A DNA stretch of 64,000 nt, taken from assembly GCA_905616465.1 (NCBI GenBank), contig CAJQSX010000002.1:62001-126000 (forward strand). Reading direction: 5' to 3'. The position numbers were made by a program, and so were the translations under genes. Shown here one piece after another: positions 40,515-49,971 of the stretch. Position 1 is the first letter of the stretch; each line of letters opens with the position of its first letter. Below the pieces are notes generated by a model. It saw only the letters and a program-made list of their open reading frames with translations, did not search any database and had not been told where the DNA came from. The DNA comes from an uncultured Candidatus Pelagibacter sp. (GTDB lineage Bacteria > Pseudomonadota > Alphaproteobacteria > Pelagibacterales > Pelagibacteraceae).

Positions 40515-40835
40515 TTAATTTGAGGGCTTAAAATAGCTTGAGCCCCTCTTGCCGGAAAAAATTTCCTCAATTAAAGGATGCTTTATAGGCTCTTCTGAAT
40601 CATCCATTAAAAGGTTTTGTTCTGAGACGTACGCCTCATAAGTAATCTCATCGTTTTCAGCTAGTAAATGATAAAATGGCTGATTTTTTCTTGGTCTCAC
40701 ATTTTTTGGTATTGATTGATACCATTCTTCTGAATTATTAAATTCAAAGTCAACATCATATATTACACCTCTAAATTCAAAGTGTTTGTGTTTAACAATG
40801 TCTCCTATTGAGAATTTAGCTTTTTGTATTGGCAT
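40515..40835 (-). CDS. hspQ: heat shock protein HspQ (YccV-like)
   Basis: 106-aa protein of the hemimethylated-DNA-binding YccV/HspQ family. It shows FSIGDIVKHKHFEFRGVIYDVD, the RPRKNQPFYHLLAENDE core and YEAYVSEQNLL. HspQ modulates Lon-type proteolysis in enterobacteria, and its role here is assumed by homology. It is divergent from the septation protein A gene across 87 bases. Confidence 0.9.
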   Translation of the reverse strand: MPIQKAKFSIGDIVKHKHFEFRGVIYDVDFEFNNSEEWYQSIPKNVRPRKNQPFYHLLAENDEITYEAYVSEQNLLMDDSEEPIKHPLIEEIFSGKRGSSYFKPSN

Positions 40836-40922
40836 TGTGTTTAGTATGGGTATTTAAAAAAAAAAATCAATGGTTAAAATTATATTGTTTTGTGATGTGT
40901 TTAATATGTTAATATCTTTTTA

Positions 40923-41474
40923 GTGAATAAATCTTTTTTAAAATTTGTTACAGATTTTGGTCCTTTAGCTATATTTTTTTTTTATTATTATAATAATGAT
41001 AAAAATTTATCGGTTGCTATTCCTCCACTCATAGTTGCAACTTTAGTAGCACTAGCTGTTGTTTGGTTTTTTGAAAAAAAAATACCGATGATGCCTTTAA
41101 TAAGTGGAATTTTGATTACATTTTTTGGAGGCCTAACTATTTACTTTAATGATCCAGTATTTATCTACATAAAACCAACAATCATTAATGTGCTATTTGC
41201 TTTAGCACTATTCTTTGGAAAATATTTTTTCAAAGAGCCTGTCTTAAAAAAAATTATGGGTAAATCAATTTCTTTAACTGGCACTGGATGGGAAATATTA
41301 AATAGAAGGTGGATGTTTTTTTTTCTATGTCTTGCAGTTTTAAATGAATGTATCTGGAGAACGCAAACTGAAGAGTTCTGGGTTAATTTTAAAGTTTGGG
41401 GAATGCTACCAATAACAATAGTTTTTACAGGTTTTCAAATATCACTAATTAATAAATATAAAATTGATGCGTAG
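40923..41474 (+). CDS. inner-membrane septation protein A (YciB family)
   Basis: 183-aa membrane protein with about five helices and a GTG start. KFVTDFGPLAIFFFYYY at the N-terminus and the segment GKSISLTGTGWEILNRRWM are family hallmarks, as is NECIWR in the last third. It influences septation and envelope properties in other bacteria. It overlaps the next gene by 8 bases. Confidence 0.92.
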   Translation: MNKSFLKFVTDFGPLAIFFFYYYNNDKNLSVAIPPLIVATLVALAVVWFFEKKIPMMPLISGILITFFGGLTIYFNDPVFIYIKPTIINVLFALALFFGKYFFKEPVLKKIMGKSISLTGTGWEILNRRWMFFFLCLAVLNECIWRTQTEEFWVNFKVWGMLPITIVFTGFQISLINKYKIDA

Positions 41475-41811
41475 TAATTTAAAATTAGTAGTTAACAACC
41501 CGCATAAGAAAGTAGAAGAAAGACAATTTTTTGAAAGAGATGAACTTAAAATTATTTTAGATTTATATGCTAAAATGGTGTCTGAAGGATCGTGGAAAGA
41601 TTATGGTTTGAATATTTCTAACAGACAAGTAAGTTTTAGTGTTTTTAAGAATGCAGCAGAAAATGCTTTGTATAAAATTTGTAAAAATTTTAAACCTAAA
41701 AATAAAAACTTAAAATACTTAATTACAGACTCTAATGGTAAAGTTTTAAAAAATTCTTTTGATTTGGAAATTTTACTTAAAAATATAAATTGGAAAAACT
41801 TTAAAAAGTAA
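41467..41811 (+). CDS. DUF2794 protein
   Basis: 114-aa soluble protein of the alphaproteobacterial DUF2794 family, recognised from FFERDELKIILDLYAKMVSEG followed by WKDYGLNIS and SFSVFKNAAENALYKI. Function unknown. The ATG at 41467 is preferred over the TTG one codon earlier. It overlaps the septation protein A gene and is convergent with the BI-1 gene 5 bases away. Confidence 0.88.
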   Translation: MRSNLKLVVNNPHKKVEERQFFERDELKIILDLYAKMVSEGSWKDYGLNISNRQVSFSVFKNAAENALYKICKNFKPKNKNLKYLITDSNGKVLKNSFDLEILLKNINWKNFKK

Positions 41812-41816
41812 AAAAA

Positions 41817-42587
41817 CTAACGTCTTTGACCAAATAATCTTAACAACATTATAAATAAATTTATAAAATCTAAGTAAAGAGTTAAAGCACCCATAACAGC
41901 TTTTTTACCCATTATCTCACCTGAGTCACTCATTGCATACATATTTTTAATTTTTTGAGTGTCATAAGCAGTAAGACCTACAAAAATTAGAACACCTAAA
42001 ATTGATATGATAAATTCCATTCTTTCAGATCCCATAAACATATTAACAACTGATGCTATTATAATTCCAAACAGACCCATCATTAGGAAAGATCCTAATT
42101 TAGTAAGGTCTCTTTTGGTTGTATAACCATAAATGCTCATCGCACCAAAAGTTCCTGAGGTAATAAAAAATACTCTAGCTATACTTCCACCAGTATACAT
42201 TAGAAAGATCGAGGAAAGTGATATACCCATCAAAGCAGCAAAAACCCAAAATACAGTTTGAGCGGACGATGCTGACATTTTATTCATTCTTGCACTCATA
42301 TAAAAAACAATTCCTAATGGCGCAAGCATTACTAACCATTTTAAAGGCGAACCATATATTGCGTAACCCATAGGAGTTAGTCCAGAAATTCCTGCAGATG
42401 ACATTTGAATATTAGAGCCTCCAGATAAATTGTAAAATAAAATAGAGAATACACCTGTTAAAAGAATGGCAGAAGCCATGTAGTTATAAACCTTAAGCAT
42501 GTGAGCTCTTAAGCCCTCATCCATTACTACTGTTGACTGTTGAGATTCTTTAGCTCTTGCTAGTATTCCTTTTTTATTAAATTCCAT
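41817..42587 (-). CDS. Bax inhibitor-1/YccA family membrane protein
   Basis: 256-aa protein with seven predicted helices. The BI-1 hallmarks are GLTAYDTQKIKNMY and the C-terminal ALTLYLDFINLFIMLLRLFG. Family members are linked to calcium leak and to the FtsH protease. It is divergent from an aldo/keto reductase. Confidence 0.94.
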   Translation of the reverse strand: MEFNKKGILARAKESQQSTVVMDEGLRAHMLKVYNYMASAILLTGVFSILFYNLSGGSNIQMSSAGISGLTPMGYAIYGSPLKWLVMLAPLGIVFYMSARMNKMSASSAQTVFWVFAALMGISLSSIFLMYTGGSIARVFFITSGTFGAMSIYGYTTKRDLTKLGSFLMMGLFGIIIASVVNMFMGSERMEFIISILGVLIFVGLTAYDTQKIKNMYAMSDSGEIMGKKAVMGALTLYLDFINLFIMLLRLFGQRR

Positions 42588-42614
42588 ATCAACTAATATA
42601 ATAGTCTTTTACTA

Positions 42615-42620
42615 ATTATA
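42615..42620 (-). promoter_or_regulatory. -10 element upstream of the BI-1 gene
   Basis: A perfect TATAAT on the minus strand, 28 bases before the ATG at 42587. The -35 region is only a poor match, so the call rests on the -10. Confidence 0.4.
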
Positions 42621-42666
42621 CAAGATACCTTAAAAGATTAAAAAAAATAAATCAAAAAAAACCTTA

Positions 42667-43704
42667 ATGAATTACAAAAAGCTGGGAAATACTAATCTTG
42701 ATGTAAGTACAATTTGTCTTGGAACGATGACTTGGGGTGAGCAAAACACCCAAGAAGAAGGTTTTGAGCAGATGGATTATGCATTAGATCAAGGAGTGAA
42801 TTTTTGGGATACCGCAGAGATTTATTCTATTCCTCCAAAAGAAGAAACATTTGGGGATACAGAGGTAATTATTGGAAATTGGTTTGAAAAAACAAAAAAG
42901 AGAGACAAAGTAATTTTAGCCTCAAAGGTTTGTGGCCCAATGAGAGAATATGTCAGAGGTGGTGGAAATCAATTTGGTACAAAAAATATTACTGAAGCTT
43001 TAGAAGATAGTTTAAAAAGATTAAAGACTGATTATATTGATTTATACCAATTACATTGGCCAGAAAGAAAAACAAATTTTTTTGGAAAATTAGGCTATGA
43101 ACACGATGACAGCAACGAATGGACTCAGTTTGAGGATGTATTAGCTGATTTAAAAAAATTCATAGATCAGGGAAAAATTAGACATGTTGGTTTATCAAAT
43201 GAAACACCTTGGGGATTATCAAAATTTTTAGAATTGTCTAAAGCTATGAATTTACCAAGAATGCTTTCGGTTCAAAATCCATACAACTTACTTAATAGAA
43301 CCTATGAAGTTGGTCTTGCAGAAATGTCCGTTAGGGAGAAAGTTGGATTGTTAGCTTACTCACCTTTAGCATGTGGATATTTATCTGGAAAATATAGGAA
43401 TAATCAAATGCCAAAAGGCACCCGAATAGAGCGAGATGGTGAGTTTTGGACAAGATATAGTAAACCCAATTCTGATAAGGCTATTGATGCTTATTTCGAA
43501 ATAGCTGAAAAATATAAGTTAAATTTAGCTCAAATGTCTTTAAAGTTTTTAGAAATTCAGCCTTTTGTAACTTCTGTTATAATAGGCGCAACCACCATGG
43601 ATCAGTTGAAAACAAACATAGAAAGTGTAAATATAAACTTAACTAATGAAATTATTCAAGAAATTAATGAGATTCAAAAAATTTATTCCAATCCATGTCC
43701 ATAA
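42667..43704 (+). CDS. aldo/keto reductase, Tas-like
   Basis: 345-aa NADPH-dependent TIM-barrel oxidoreductase. The catalytic tetrad region is FWDTAEIYSIPP (Asp, Tyr), ILASKVCG (Lys) and YQLHWPER (His). Length and the extended loop with NFFGK fit the Tas branch. Physiological substrate unknown. It overlaps the following IalB-family gene by 10 bases. Confidence 0.93.
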   Translation: MNYKKLGNTNLDVSTICLGTMTWGEQNTQEEGFEQMDYALDQGVNFWDTAEIYSIPPKEETFGDTEVIIGNWFEKTKKRDKVILASKVCGPMREYVRGGGNQFGTKNITEALEDSLKRLKTDYIDLYQLHWPERKTNFFGKLGYEHDDSNEWTQFEDVLADLKKFIDQGKIRHVGLSNETPWGLSKFLELSKAMNLPRMLSVQNPYNLLNRTYEVGLAEMSVREKVGLLAYSPLACGYLSGKYRNNQMPKGTRIERDGEFWTRYSKPNSDKAIDAYFEIAEKYKLNLAQMSLKFLEIQPFVTSVIIGATTMDQLKTNIESVNINLTNEIIQEINEIQKIYSNPCP

Positions 43705-44207
43705 TTAAAAAAAACTTAATAATATTTTCAATTTTTACTTTATTAACTTTAGCACCCTCTAAAGCTGAAGAAATAAAAAAGATTGGAAAATTTAAAGATT
43801 GGCAAACAATGGTTTTGCTTCAGGAAACTGGAAAGGTATGTTTTGCTCAATCATCTCCAGTTTTACAATCACCTAAATCAAACAAAAGAGATGCGAGATT
43901 ATTTATAACTTTTAGACCAGGTGATAAAATTACAGATGAGGTTAGCACAAGTCCTGGGTATGAGTTTAATAAAAATAATTCTGTAACTGCAACATCTGGA
44001 AAAAATAAAATTAAATTTGACATTATGCAACAAGGTTTTGCTTGGATTGCAGATAATAAAGTTGAAAAAAAAATGATCAAACTTTTGAAAAAAGGATCTA
44101 GAATAATGATTTCAGGATATAATCAAAAAGGATCACAAACCATTGATCACTACTCTCTTTTGGGTTTCACTAAAGCATATAAAGCCGCGAAAACAGCTTG
44201 CAGTTAA
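43695..44207 (+). CDS. invasion-associated locus B (IalB) family secreted protein
   Basis: 170-aa periplasmic protein with a signal peptide (about 1-24). The segment GKFKDWQTMVLLQETGKVCFAQS and the late GYNQKGSQTIDHYSLLGFTKA are typical of the IalB family (PF06776). It has cysteines near residue 48 and at the C-terminal end. Despite the name the family is common in free-living alphaproteobacteria, with no established role. Confidence 0.87.
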   Translation: MSIIKKNLIIFSIFTLLTLAPSKAEEIKKIGKFKDWQTMVLLQETGKVCFAQSSPVLQSPKSNKRDARLFITFRPGDKITDEVSTSPGYEFNKNNSVTATSGKNKIKFDIMQQGFAWIADNKVEKKMIKLLKKGSRIMISGYNQKGSQTIDHYSLLGFTKAYKAAKTACS

Positions 44208-44213
44208 TTACTA

Positions 44214-45395
44214 GTGTCTAAGAAAAAGATAGTTCTTGCTTATTCAGGAGGTTTAGACACATCCATAATATTGAAATGGCTTCAAGAAAAATACAATGCA
44301 GATGTTATTTGTTATACTGCTGATGTTGGTCAAATAATTGATCGAAAAAAAATATTCAATAATGCTAAAAAATTTGGTGTAAAAAATATTATCATTCAAG
44401 ATCTTAAGGATGAGTTCGTTAAAAACTATGTCTACCCAATGGTTAGAGGACATGCAATTTATGAAGGAGCATATTTATTAGGAACATCGATTGCAAGACC
44501 ACTAATAGCAAAAGATCAAATAAGAATAGCAAAAAAATTTAAAGCATGTGCAGTTTCACATGGTGCCACTGGCAAAGGTAATGACCAGGTAAGATTTGAA
44601 CTTGGCTATCATTATTTTGGTCCAAAAATAAAAGTGATTGCTCCTTGGAGAATTTGGAAATTAAAATCAAGAACAGACTTAATCAATTATGCAAAAAAAC
44701 ATAATATAGAAATTCCTAAAGATAAAAAAGGTGCTCCCCCGTTCTCTATTGATGATAATTTATTTCATACTTCAACTGAAGGTAAGGTTCTGGAAAACCC
44801 TAAAAACTATGCGCCAGAATTTATATTTCAAAGAACTACTTCTCCAGAAAAAGCACCTAATAAACCAACATTTGTGACTATAAATTTTAAGAACAGTGAT
44901 CCATACGGAATTAATGGAAAAAAACTGTCTCCTTACAAATTATTGGAAAAGTTAAATACAGTGGCAGGTAAAAATGGAATAGGTAGAATTGATCTAGTTG
45001 AAAACAGATTTATAGGAATAAAGTCTAGGGGAGTATACGAAACGCCTGGGGGTACACTTTTAATAAATGCACATAGAGCTATAGAGTCTGTAACTCTGGA
45101 TAAAGAAACTATGCATAAAAAAGATGAGGTAATGTCAAAGTATGCTGAATTAATTTACAATGGTTATTGGTTTTCTAAAGAAAGATTTAAACTTCAAAAA
45201 ACAATCGACCTTAAAAAAAACAGGGTGAATGGATCAATTAAGTTAAAACTTTATAAAGGAAATATCACTATTTATTCAAGAGTTACTAAAAGTAAGGCAT
45301 ACTCAATTAAAAAAGTTTCATTTGAAGAAAACAAGACTTTCAACAAATCTAGTATTGAAAGATTTATTAATTATCATAAAAAAAAACTTAAATAA
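44214..45395 (+). CDS. argG: argininosuccinate synthase
   Basis: Joins citrulline and aspartate in arginine synthesis using ATP. The 393-aa protein has a GTG start, the PP-loop AYSGGLDTSIILKWL, GATGKGNDQVRFELGY and APWRIWKLKSR. It lies 6 bases after the IalB gene and 6 before the photolyase-like gene. Confidence 0.97.
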   Translation: MSKKKIVLAYSGGLDTSIILKWLQEKYNADVICYTADVGQIIDRKKIFNNAKKFGVKNIIIQDLKDEFVKNYVYPMVRGHAIYEGAYLLGTSIARPLIAKDQIRIAKKFKACAVSHGATGKGNDQVRFELGYHYFGPKIKVIAPWRIWKLKSRTDLINYAKKHNIEIPKDKKGAPPFSIDDNLFHTSTEGKVLENPKNYAPEFIFQRTTSPEKAPNKPTFVTINFKNSDPYGINGKKLSPYKLLEKLNTVAGKNGIGRIDLVENRFIGIKSRGVYETPGGTLLINAHRAIESVTLDKETMHKKDEVMSKYAELIYNGYWFSKERFKLQKTIDLKKNRVNGSIKLKLYKGNITIYSRVTKSKAYSIKKVSFEENKTFNKSSIERFINYHKKKLK

Positions 45396-45401
45396 TTCAA
45401 A

Positions 45402-46544
45402 ATGGATTTTAGTCCTTCAAGAGCTTTGGCAATTGATAATCTTAATCAATTTCTTGAAAACAATCTTTTTGAATATTCAAAGTTAAGAAATTTTGACTTT
45501 GGTCCAAACAATAGATCAAACATTTCTTGTCTTTCGCCCTATATTACTCACGGAATTATATCTGAATTAGAACTAATTAAAAAATCATTAAGTAAATTTT
45601 CATTTATTAAAAATGAAAAATTTATACAGGAAATTTTATGGAGAACATATTGGAAGGGTTGGTTAGAATTAAGGCCTAGCGTTTGGACAGATTATTTAAG
45701 TGAACTAAAAAAAATTAGTAAAGAATTTAAAGATAGCACTAACTACAAAAGTGCAATTGAAGGAAATACGAATGTAGAGTGTTTCAATGAGTGGGTAAAA
45801 GAACTTAAAGAAAGAAATTATCTACATAATCATGCAAGAATGTGGTTTGCGAGTATCTGGATTTTCACTTTAAATCTTCCTTGGCAATTAGGAGCAGAGT
45901 TTTTTATGAAACACCTTTATGACGGAGATGCTGCAGCTAATACTTTAGGATGGAGGTGGGTTGCTGGAATTCAAACGCCAGGTAAAAATTATCTCGCAAG
46001 TGAATGGAATATTAAAAAGTTTACTAATAATCGATTTCAAAATATTAAACTTAATGAAGAGGCTAAACCTATTTTCAGTGATAAAACATATTCTGTCATT
46101 GATAGGAACTTTGGCAATCCTAAAATTTTAGAAGAGAAAACTTTGTTGATATTTGAAAATAATCTTTCATTTGAGATTGGTGATTTTAATAATAAAAAAT
46201 TTAAAAAAATTATTTTAATCTCAAATAAAAGTGAAAACCGAGCTATTGTGCTTAGTGAAAACGTAATGAAATTTAAGTCTCAATTAATTGAAGATCAGAA
46301 AAAAAGATTAGAAGAAAAATCAATTAACTGTGAAATTATCGATCTAACAGAAATACAAAATATTAATGAAGATACATACGGTTTATACCCAACTGTTGGA
46401 GAAAACCTGGATTATATAAATTTGAATAAGTTAAAGATAGAATTTTTGTACAGAAAACTTGATCAATTTTCTTGGCAATATTGCAATAAAGGTTTTTTTA
46501 ATTTCAAAAATTATATTCCAAAAATAATTACAACTTTTAATTAA
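45402..46544 (+). CDS. photolyase/cryptochrome FAD-domain protein with rearranged domains
   Basis: 380-aa protein. Residues ~1-215 are a photolyase-type helical FAD-binding domain: WRTYWKGWLELRPSVW, HNHARMWFASIWIF, then YDGDAAANTLGWRWVAGIQT and NYLASEWNIKKFT. The alpha/beta antenna domain that normally precedes it is absent. Instead ~165 residues follow (from about 230), starting EEKTLLIFENNLSF, with strand-helix alternation resembling part of such a domain. DNA repair or light sensing is inferred from the FAD domain. Confidence 0.85.
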   Translation: MDFSPSRALAIDNLNQFLENNLFEYSKLRNFDFGPNNRSNISCLSPYITHGIISELELIKKSLSKFSFIKNEKFIQEILWRTYWKGWLELRPSVWTDYLSELKKISKEFKDSTNYKSAIEGNTNVECFNEWVKELKERNYLHNHARMWFASIWIFTLNLPWQLGAEFFMKHLYDGDAAANTLGWRWVAGIQTPGKNYLASEWNIKKFTNNRFQNIKLNEEAKPIFSDKTYSVIDRNFGNPKILEEKTLLIFENNLSFEIGDFNNKKFKKIILISNKSENRAIVLSENVMKFKSQLIEDQKKRLEEKSINCEIIDLTEIQNINEDTYGLYPTVGENLDYINLNKLKIEFLYRKLDQFSWQYCNKGFFNFKNYIPKIITTFN

Positions 46545-46548
46545 ATAC

Positions 46549-47157
46549 CTAAGCTAAAAAGACTTTAAGCCCATCTAAAATATACTGAACACTTAGTCCT
46601 GCTAAAATGATTGCTATTACTCTTGAGATTACACTAATTATTTTTTTATTAATTAATCTTGAAGACTTTGAAGCTATAAAAAAAATTGTAAAAGTTAAAA
46701 GCAAAACTAAAACTAAAGACAACATCCCAACAATTTGATTTGTAAAATTATCACCTATGTCTGAAATAGAGACGATAACAGAAGTAATTCCAGCCGGACC
46801 AGCTATCAATGGTGTTGCTAAAGGAAAAACACTTACTCTATCTGAATTATATTCAAGATCATCTTCTTTTCTTTGTTGTCTCTTATCAAACAACATTTCT
46901 ATTGATATTAAAAATAAGATAACCCCACCCGCTATTGTAAAAGCAGGAAAAGATATATTTAAATAACTTAATAAAGAGCTTCCCAATAAAGCAAAGAACA
47001 AAAGTATAAGAGCAGCTATTATTGTGGCACTTAAAGCAGTTTTAATCTTATCTTTGGTTTCCATGTGCTGGGTTACGATTAAGAATAATGGTGTTGTTCC
47101 CAAAGGGTCAATCACAATAAAGTATAAGAAAAAAGTTTGAATAAAAATTTCTAACAT
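46549..47157 (-). CDS. MarC family integral membrane protein
   Basis: 202-aa protein with six hydrophobic helices. FVIDPLGTTPLFL near the N-terminus and FPLATPLIAGPAGITSVIV are MarC/YhcE family signatures. Function is not established, and the old link to multiple antibiotic resistance has been withdrawn for E. coli MarC. Confidence 0.93.
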   Translation of the reverse strand: MLEIFIQTFFLYFIVIDPLGTTPLFLIVTQHMETKDKIKTALSATIIAALILLFFALLGSSLLSYLNISFPAFTIAGGVILFLISIEMLFDKRQQRKEDDLEYNSDRVSVFPLATPLIAGPAGITSVIVSISDIGDNFTNQIVGMLSLVLVLLLTFTIFFIASKSSRLINKKIISVISRVIAIILAGLSVQYILDGLKVFLA

Positions 47158-47192
47158 CTGGTTTATCTATCTTTTTAAAATAATATTACAAT

Positions 47193-47915
47193 TTAAATTA
47201 AAATTTTTTTAAAGTTTTTGTAAAGTATTTTTGAATAATTATTCATATCTTTCATGTTATCTTTGGCTGCTTGATCAAATTTATCTAATGCTCCATCTCC
47301 CAGTTGATCTTCAAGAGCTTTTTTATATTCTGGTACACAGCCCCACTCATTAACTGTTGTGTCCTTAATCTCAATATGAAATTGAATTCCGTAAGCATGA
47401 TTTTTATATTTAAAAATTTGATATTTAGTTACAGGTGATGAGGCCAATAAAGTAACATCTTTATTGTTTTCTATTCCTTGCACCTCATAAGAATGCCATT
47501 GTAAACTTTTGATTTGATCTGGAAATTTTAAAAATAATCTATCTTCTTTTTTTTCTTCAGTAAAATTAATATTCATAACACCAATTTCAGCTGGATTTGA
47601 TTTTACCACCTTACCACCAATGACTTCACCTAATAACTGACAGCCTAAACAAAAACCCAGGTAAGGCTTCTTTAAATCAACTACAAATTCTTTAATTTTT
47701 TTCTTTTCTTCAATTAACCAAGGATATTCATTTTCCATAAAAGTATCCATCGGACCACCCATGCAAAACATTCCGTCAAATTTACTTAAATCACTTGGAA
47801 TTTTTTCACCTTCATCTAACTCGATAGTAGTTAAATTAAATCCATCAACTAGCATTAAATCTTTGATATAACCTGGATCTTCAATCTTTATGTGTTGTAA
47901 AACTATTATATTCAT
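47193..47915 (-). CDS. class I glutamine amidotransferase-like protein
   Basis: 240-aa stand-alone GATase-1 domain similar to the GMP synthase amidotransferase part. The nucleophile is Cys89 in YLGFCLGCQLLGEV, with His180 and Glu182 in YGIQFHIEI. No synthetase domain is attached and the substrate is unknown. Such proteins often hydrolyse gamma-glutamyl bonds. It is 3 bases after the YqaA-type gene. Confidence 0.9.
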   Translation of the reverse strand: MNIIVLQHIKIEDPGYIKDLMLVDGFNLTTIELDEGEKIPSDLSKFDGMFCMGGPMDTFMENEYPWLIEEKKKIKEFVVDLKKPYLGFCLGCQLLGEVIGGKVVKSNPAEIGVMNINFTEEKKEDRLFLKFPDQIKSLQWHSYEVQGIENNKDVTLLASSPVTKYQIFKYKNHAYGIQFHIEIKDTTVNEWGCVPEYKKALEDQLGDGALDKFDQAAKDNMKDMNNYSKILYKNFKKILI

Positions 47916-47918
47916 TGC

Positions 47919-48335
47919 TTAACCAATCAAATAGAAGACAACAAGGTATCTGCTTACTTTTCCAATTGATACTAAAATGATAAAATCTAAAAATCTAACT
48001 CTCAATAAACCCGCAACTAAAGTTAATGGATCACCTAAAATAGGAACCCAAGAAAATATTAATAACCATTTACCAAACTTTCTAAACCATTTTGATGGTC
48101 TTTCTATTTGTTTTTCTTTAAATGGAAACCACTTTTTTATAGAAAGGTTTCTTGAATAAATACCTAGGGCCCAGTTAACAACTGATCCCAAAACATTCCC
48201 AAAGCTTGCAACAATTAATAATATTAAATTATCATAATTTGATGTTGCAATTAATCCTGCCAATGTGAGCTCAGATGAAAATGGTAAGATAGTTGCGGCT
48301 AGAAAAGATATTATAAATAAAGATAAATAAATCAT
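47919..48335 (-). CDS. YqaA/SNARE-associated family membrane protein
   Basis: Small DedA-like membrane protein of 138 aa from the ATG at 48333-48335. A GTG three codons upstream also keeps the frame, but the ATG overlaps the DUF2256 stop as ATGA, the usual coupling arrangement. Motifs are [18 protein letters not shown] and [19 protein letters not shown]. The role is unknown, and relatives act in membrane homeostasis. Confidence 0.88.
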   Translation of the reverse strand: MIYLSLFIISFLAATILPFSSELTLAGLIATSNYDNLILLIVASFGNVLGSVVNWALGIYSRNLSIKKWFPFKEKQIERPSKWFRKFGKWLLIFSWVPILGDPLTLVAGLLRVRFLDFIILVSIGKVSRYLVVFYLIG

Positions 48336-48454
48336 CCAGAACACTTCTTAGAACAGTACTTTACCTTAACCCAATTTAGCTTCCATTTCTTACGCCAAAC
48401 AAAAGGTCTTTTACAAACAGGACAAACCTTTGAGGGCAAGTGTTCTTTTTTCAT
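48332..48454 (-). CDS. DUF2256 zinc-ribbon-like microprotein, 40 aa
   Basis: Found by direct translation. ATG 48452-48454 gives [20 protein letters not shown], continuing to ...[10 protein letters not shown] and a TGA at 48332-48334. Two CxxC/CxxxC pairs (CPVC and CSKKC) should bind one metal ion. The pattern matches DUF2256, a family often found beside cryptochrome/photolyase genes. It shares one base with the photolyase stop and has an ATGA overlap with the next gene, so it is co-translated with both. Confidence 0.88.
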   Translation of the reverse strand: MKKEHLPSKVCPVCKRPFVWRKKWKLNWVKVKYCSKKCSG

Positions 48455-49944
48455 TAAATAGTGTTTTGTTTAATAAATTTATCAGCTTCAGATAAAATCA
48501 TTTTTTTTCTCTCATCTTTCATTTTATCAAAAACATAAACCATCATTGATAGTCTGGGGTTCTTTAAAAAAAATTTTCTATTTCTGTCTATAAATCTCCA
48601 GTACAAGCCGTCCATCGTATTGCACCATTCTCCTTTTTTAAAATCCATCATTTTCATAAAATAACTTGACCCACAAATATACGGCTTTGTTGCAAAAATA
48701 CCTCCATCACTAAATAACCCCATCCCATAAACATTAGGCACCATCACCCAATCAGAAGAGTCCACAAACATTTCCATAAACCACTTGTAAACAATGGTTG
48801 GCTTAACTTCACAAAGATTCATTATATTTGATAAAATCATTAATCTTTCAATATGATGAGACCAACCATGATCAACAGCATTTTTAATTGCATAATCTAA
48901 AGGAGGTAATCCAGTTGTTCCTTCATACCAAGACTTTTTCATTTTTCTATTATGTTTAAAGAAATTTTTGGTTTCCATTTCATCCGAGTAACCTTGATAT
49001 ATTCCTCGCATAAACTCTCTCCAACCAATTACCTGACGAACATAGCCTTCAAGAGAATTCATTTTAATTTTATGTTTTTTATGAAAATCTAAAATTTTTT
49101 GGATAATAAATTCAGGAGTTATTAAACCTAAATTAATATATGGGCTCAATGCACTATGGAATAAAATATTATCTTTTTGGTTAACAGCATCTTCATAATC
49201 ACCAAATAAATTTGATTTTTCTTTAATAAAAAAATCTAAAAGATTAACCACATCATTGTATTCGGTTGCTAACCAAAAATTATTTGTACTACCAGGGTGA
49301 TCTTTAAATAATTTTTCAATAATTGGTTTTAATTTTTTAGTATGACTAGTTTCACTAATCTTTGGAAATTGTGGAATTGACATGTCCTTAGGTAATTTAT
49401 TTCTGTTGTCCTCATCAAAACTCCATTTGCCACCAATAGGGTTTCCATCAGCACCCATAAGTATTCCAGATTTTTTACGTACCTCCTTATAAAAAGTTGC
49501 CATAAAAGGTTTTTTTGATTTTCCTAAATAATTTTTAAATTCTTCTCTTGAGTTTAAAAACATTGGAGTCTGGGCAACATTCCATTTAATCTTTTCTTTT
49601 TTTAAAAATTGTTCAATTTTCTTTTCAAAAAACTTATCCTCTACTTCAAAGCTAGAAATTTCTGTTATTTTTTTTTGAGTAATTATCCTTTTTAATTTTT
49701 TGAGGTAGTCATCTTTAAAATCTTTACCTTCAATTTCTAAGTAATCTAATTTATACTTACCTCTCTTGAGGCTATCAGCATAAGAACGCATAGAAGACAA
49801 GAATAACAGGATTTTTTGCTTATGATGTTTTTCATAAGTGCATAATCCGTTATCTTCTGCCATAAAAAATGTATGATCCTTTTTGAAGCGGTCTATATAT
49901 TTTAATGGAAATAATTGATTACCAAGTATAAAAAATAGTTTCAT
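48454..49944 (-). CDS. cryptochrome/(6-4) photolyase-related protein (PF04244 group)
   Basis: 496-aa flavoprotein of the deoxyribodipyrimidine photolyase-related family. [15 protein letters not shown] is the N-terminal start, and FAD-domain segments are [32 protein letters not shown] and [21 protein letters not shown]. Bacterial (6-4) photolyases of this group bind a [4Fe-4S] cluster. Here only scattered cysteines remain near that site (Cys378, Cys424, Cys441), without the YCxxC pair. Light-driven repair of (6-4) lesions is the likely role. Confidence 0.9.
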   Translation of the reverse strand: MKLFFILGNQLFPLKYIDRFKKDHTFFMAEDNGLCTYEKHHKQKILLFLSSMRSYADSLKRGKYKLDYLEIEGKDFKDDYLKKLKRIITQKKITEISSFEVEDKFFEKKIEQFLKKEKIKWNVAQTPMFLNSREEFKNYLGKSKKPFMATFYKEVRKKSGILMGADGNPIGGKWSFDEDNRNKLPKDMSIPQFPKISETSHTKKLKPIIEKLFKDHPGSTNNFWLATEYNDVVNLLDFFIKEKSNLFGDYEDAVNQKDNILFHSALSPYINLGLITPEFIIQKILDFHKKHKIKMNSLEGYVRQVIGWREFMRGIYQGYSDEMETKNFFKHNRKMKKSWYEGTTGLPPLDYAIKNAVDHGWSHHIERLMILSNIMNLCEVKPTIVYKWFMEMFVDSSDWVMVPNVYGMGLFSDGGIFATKPYICGSSYFMKMMDFKKGEWCNTMDGLYWRFIDRNRKFFLKNPRLSMMVYVFDKMKDERKKMILSEADKFIKQNTI

Positions 49945-49971
49945 AATTAAATATAACTAATAAAAAAATTT

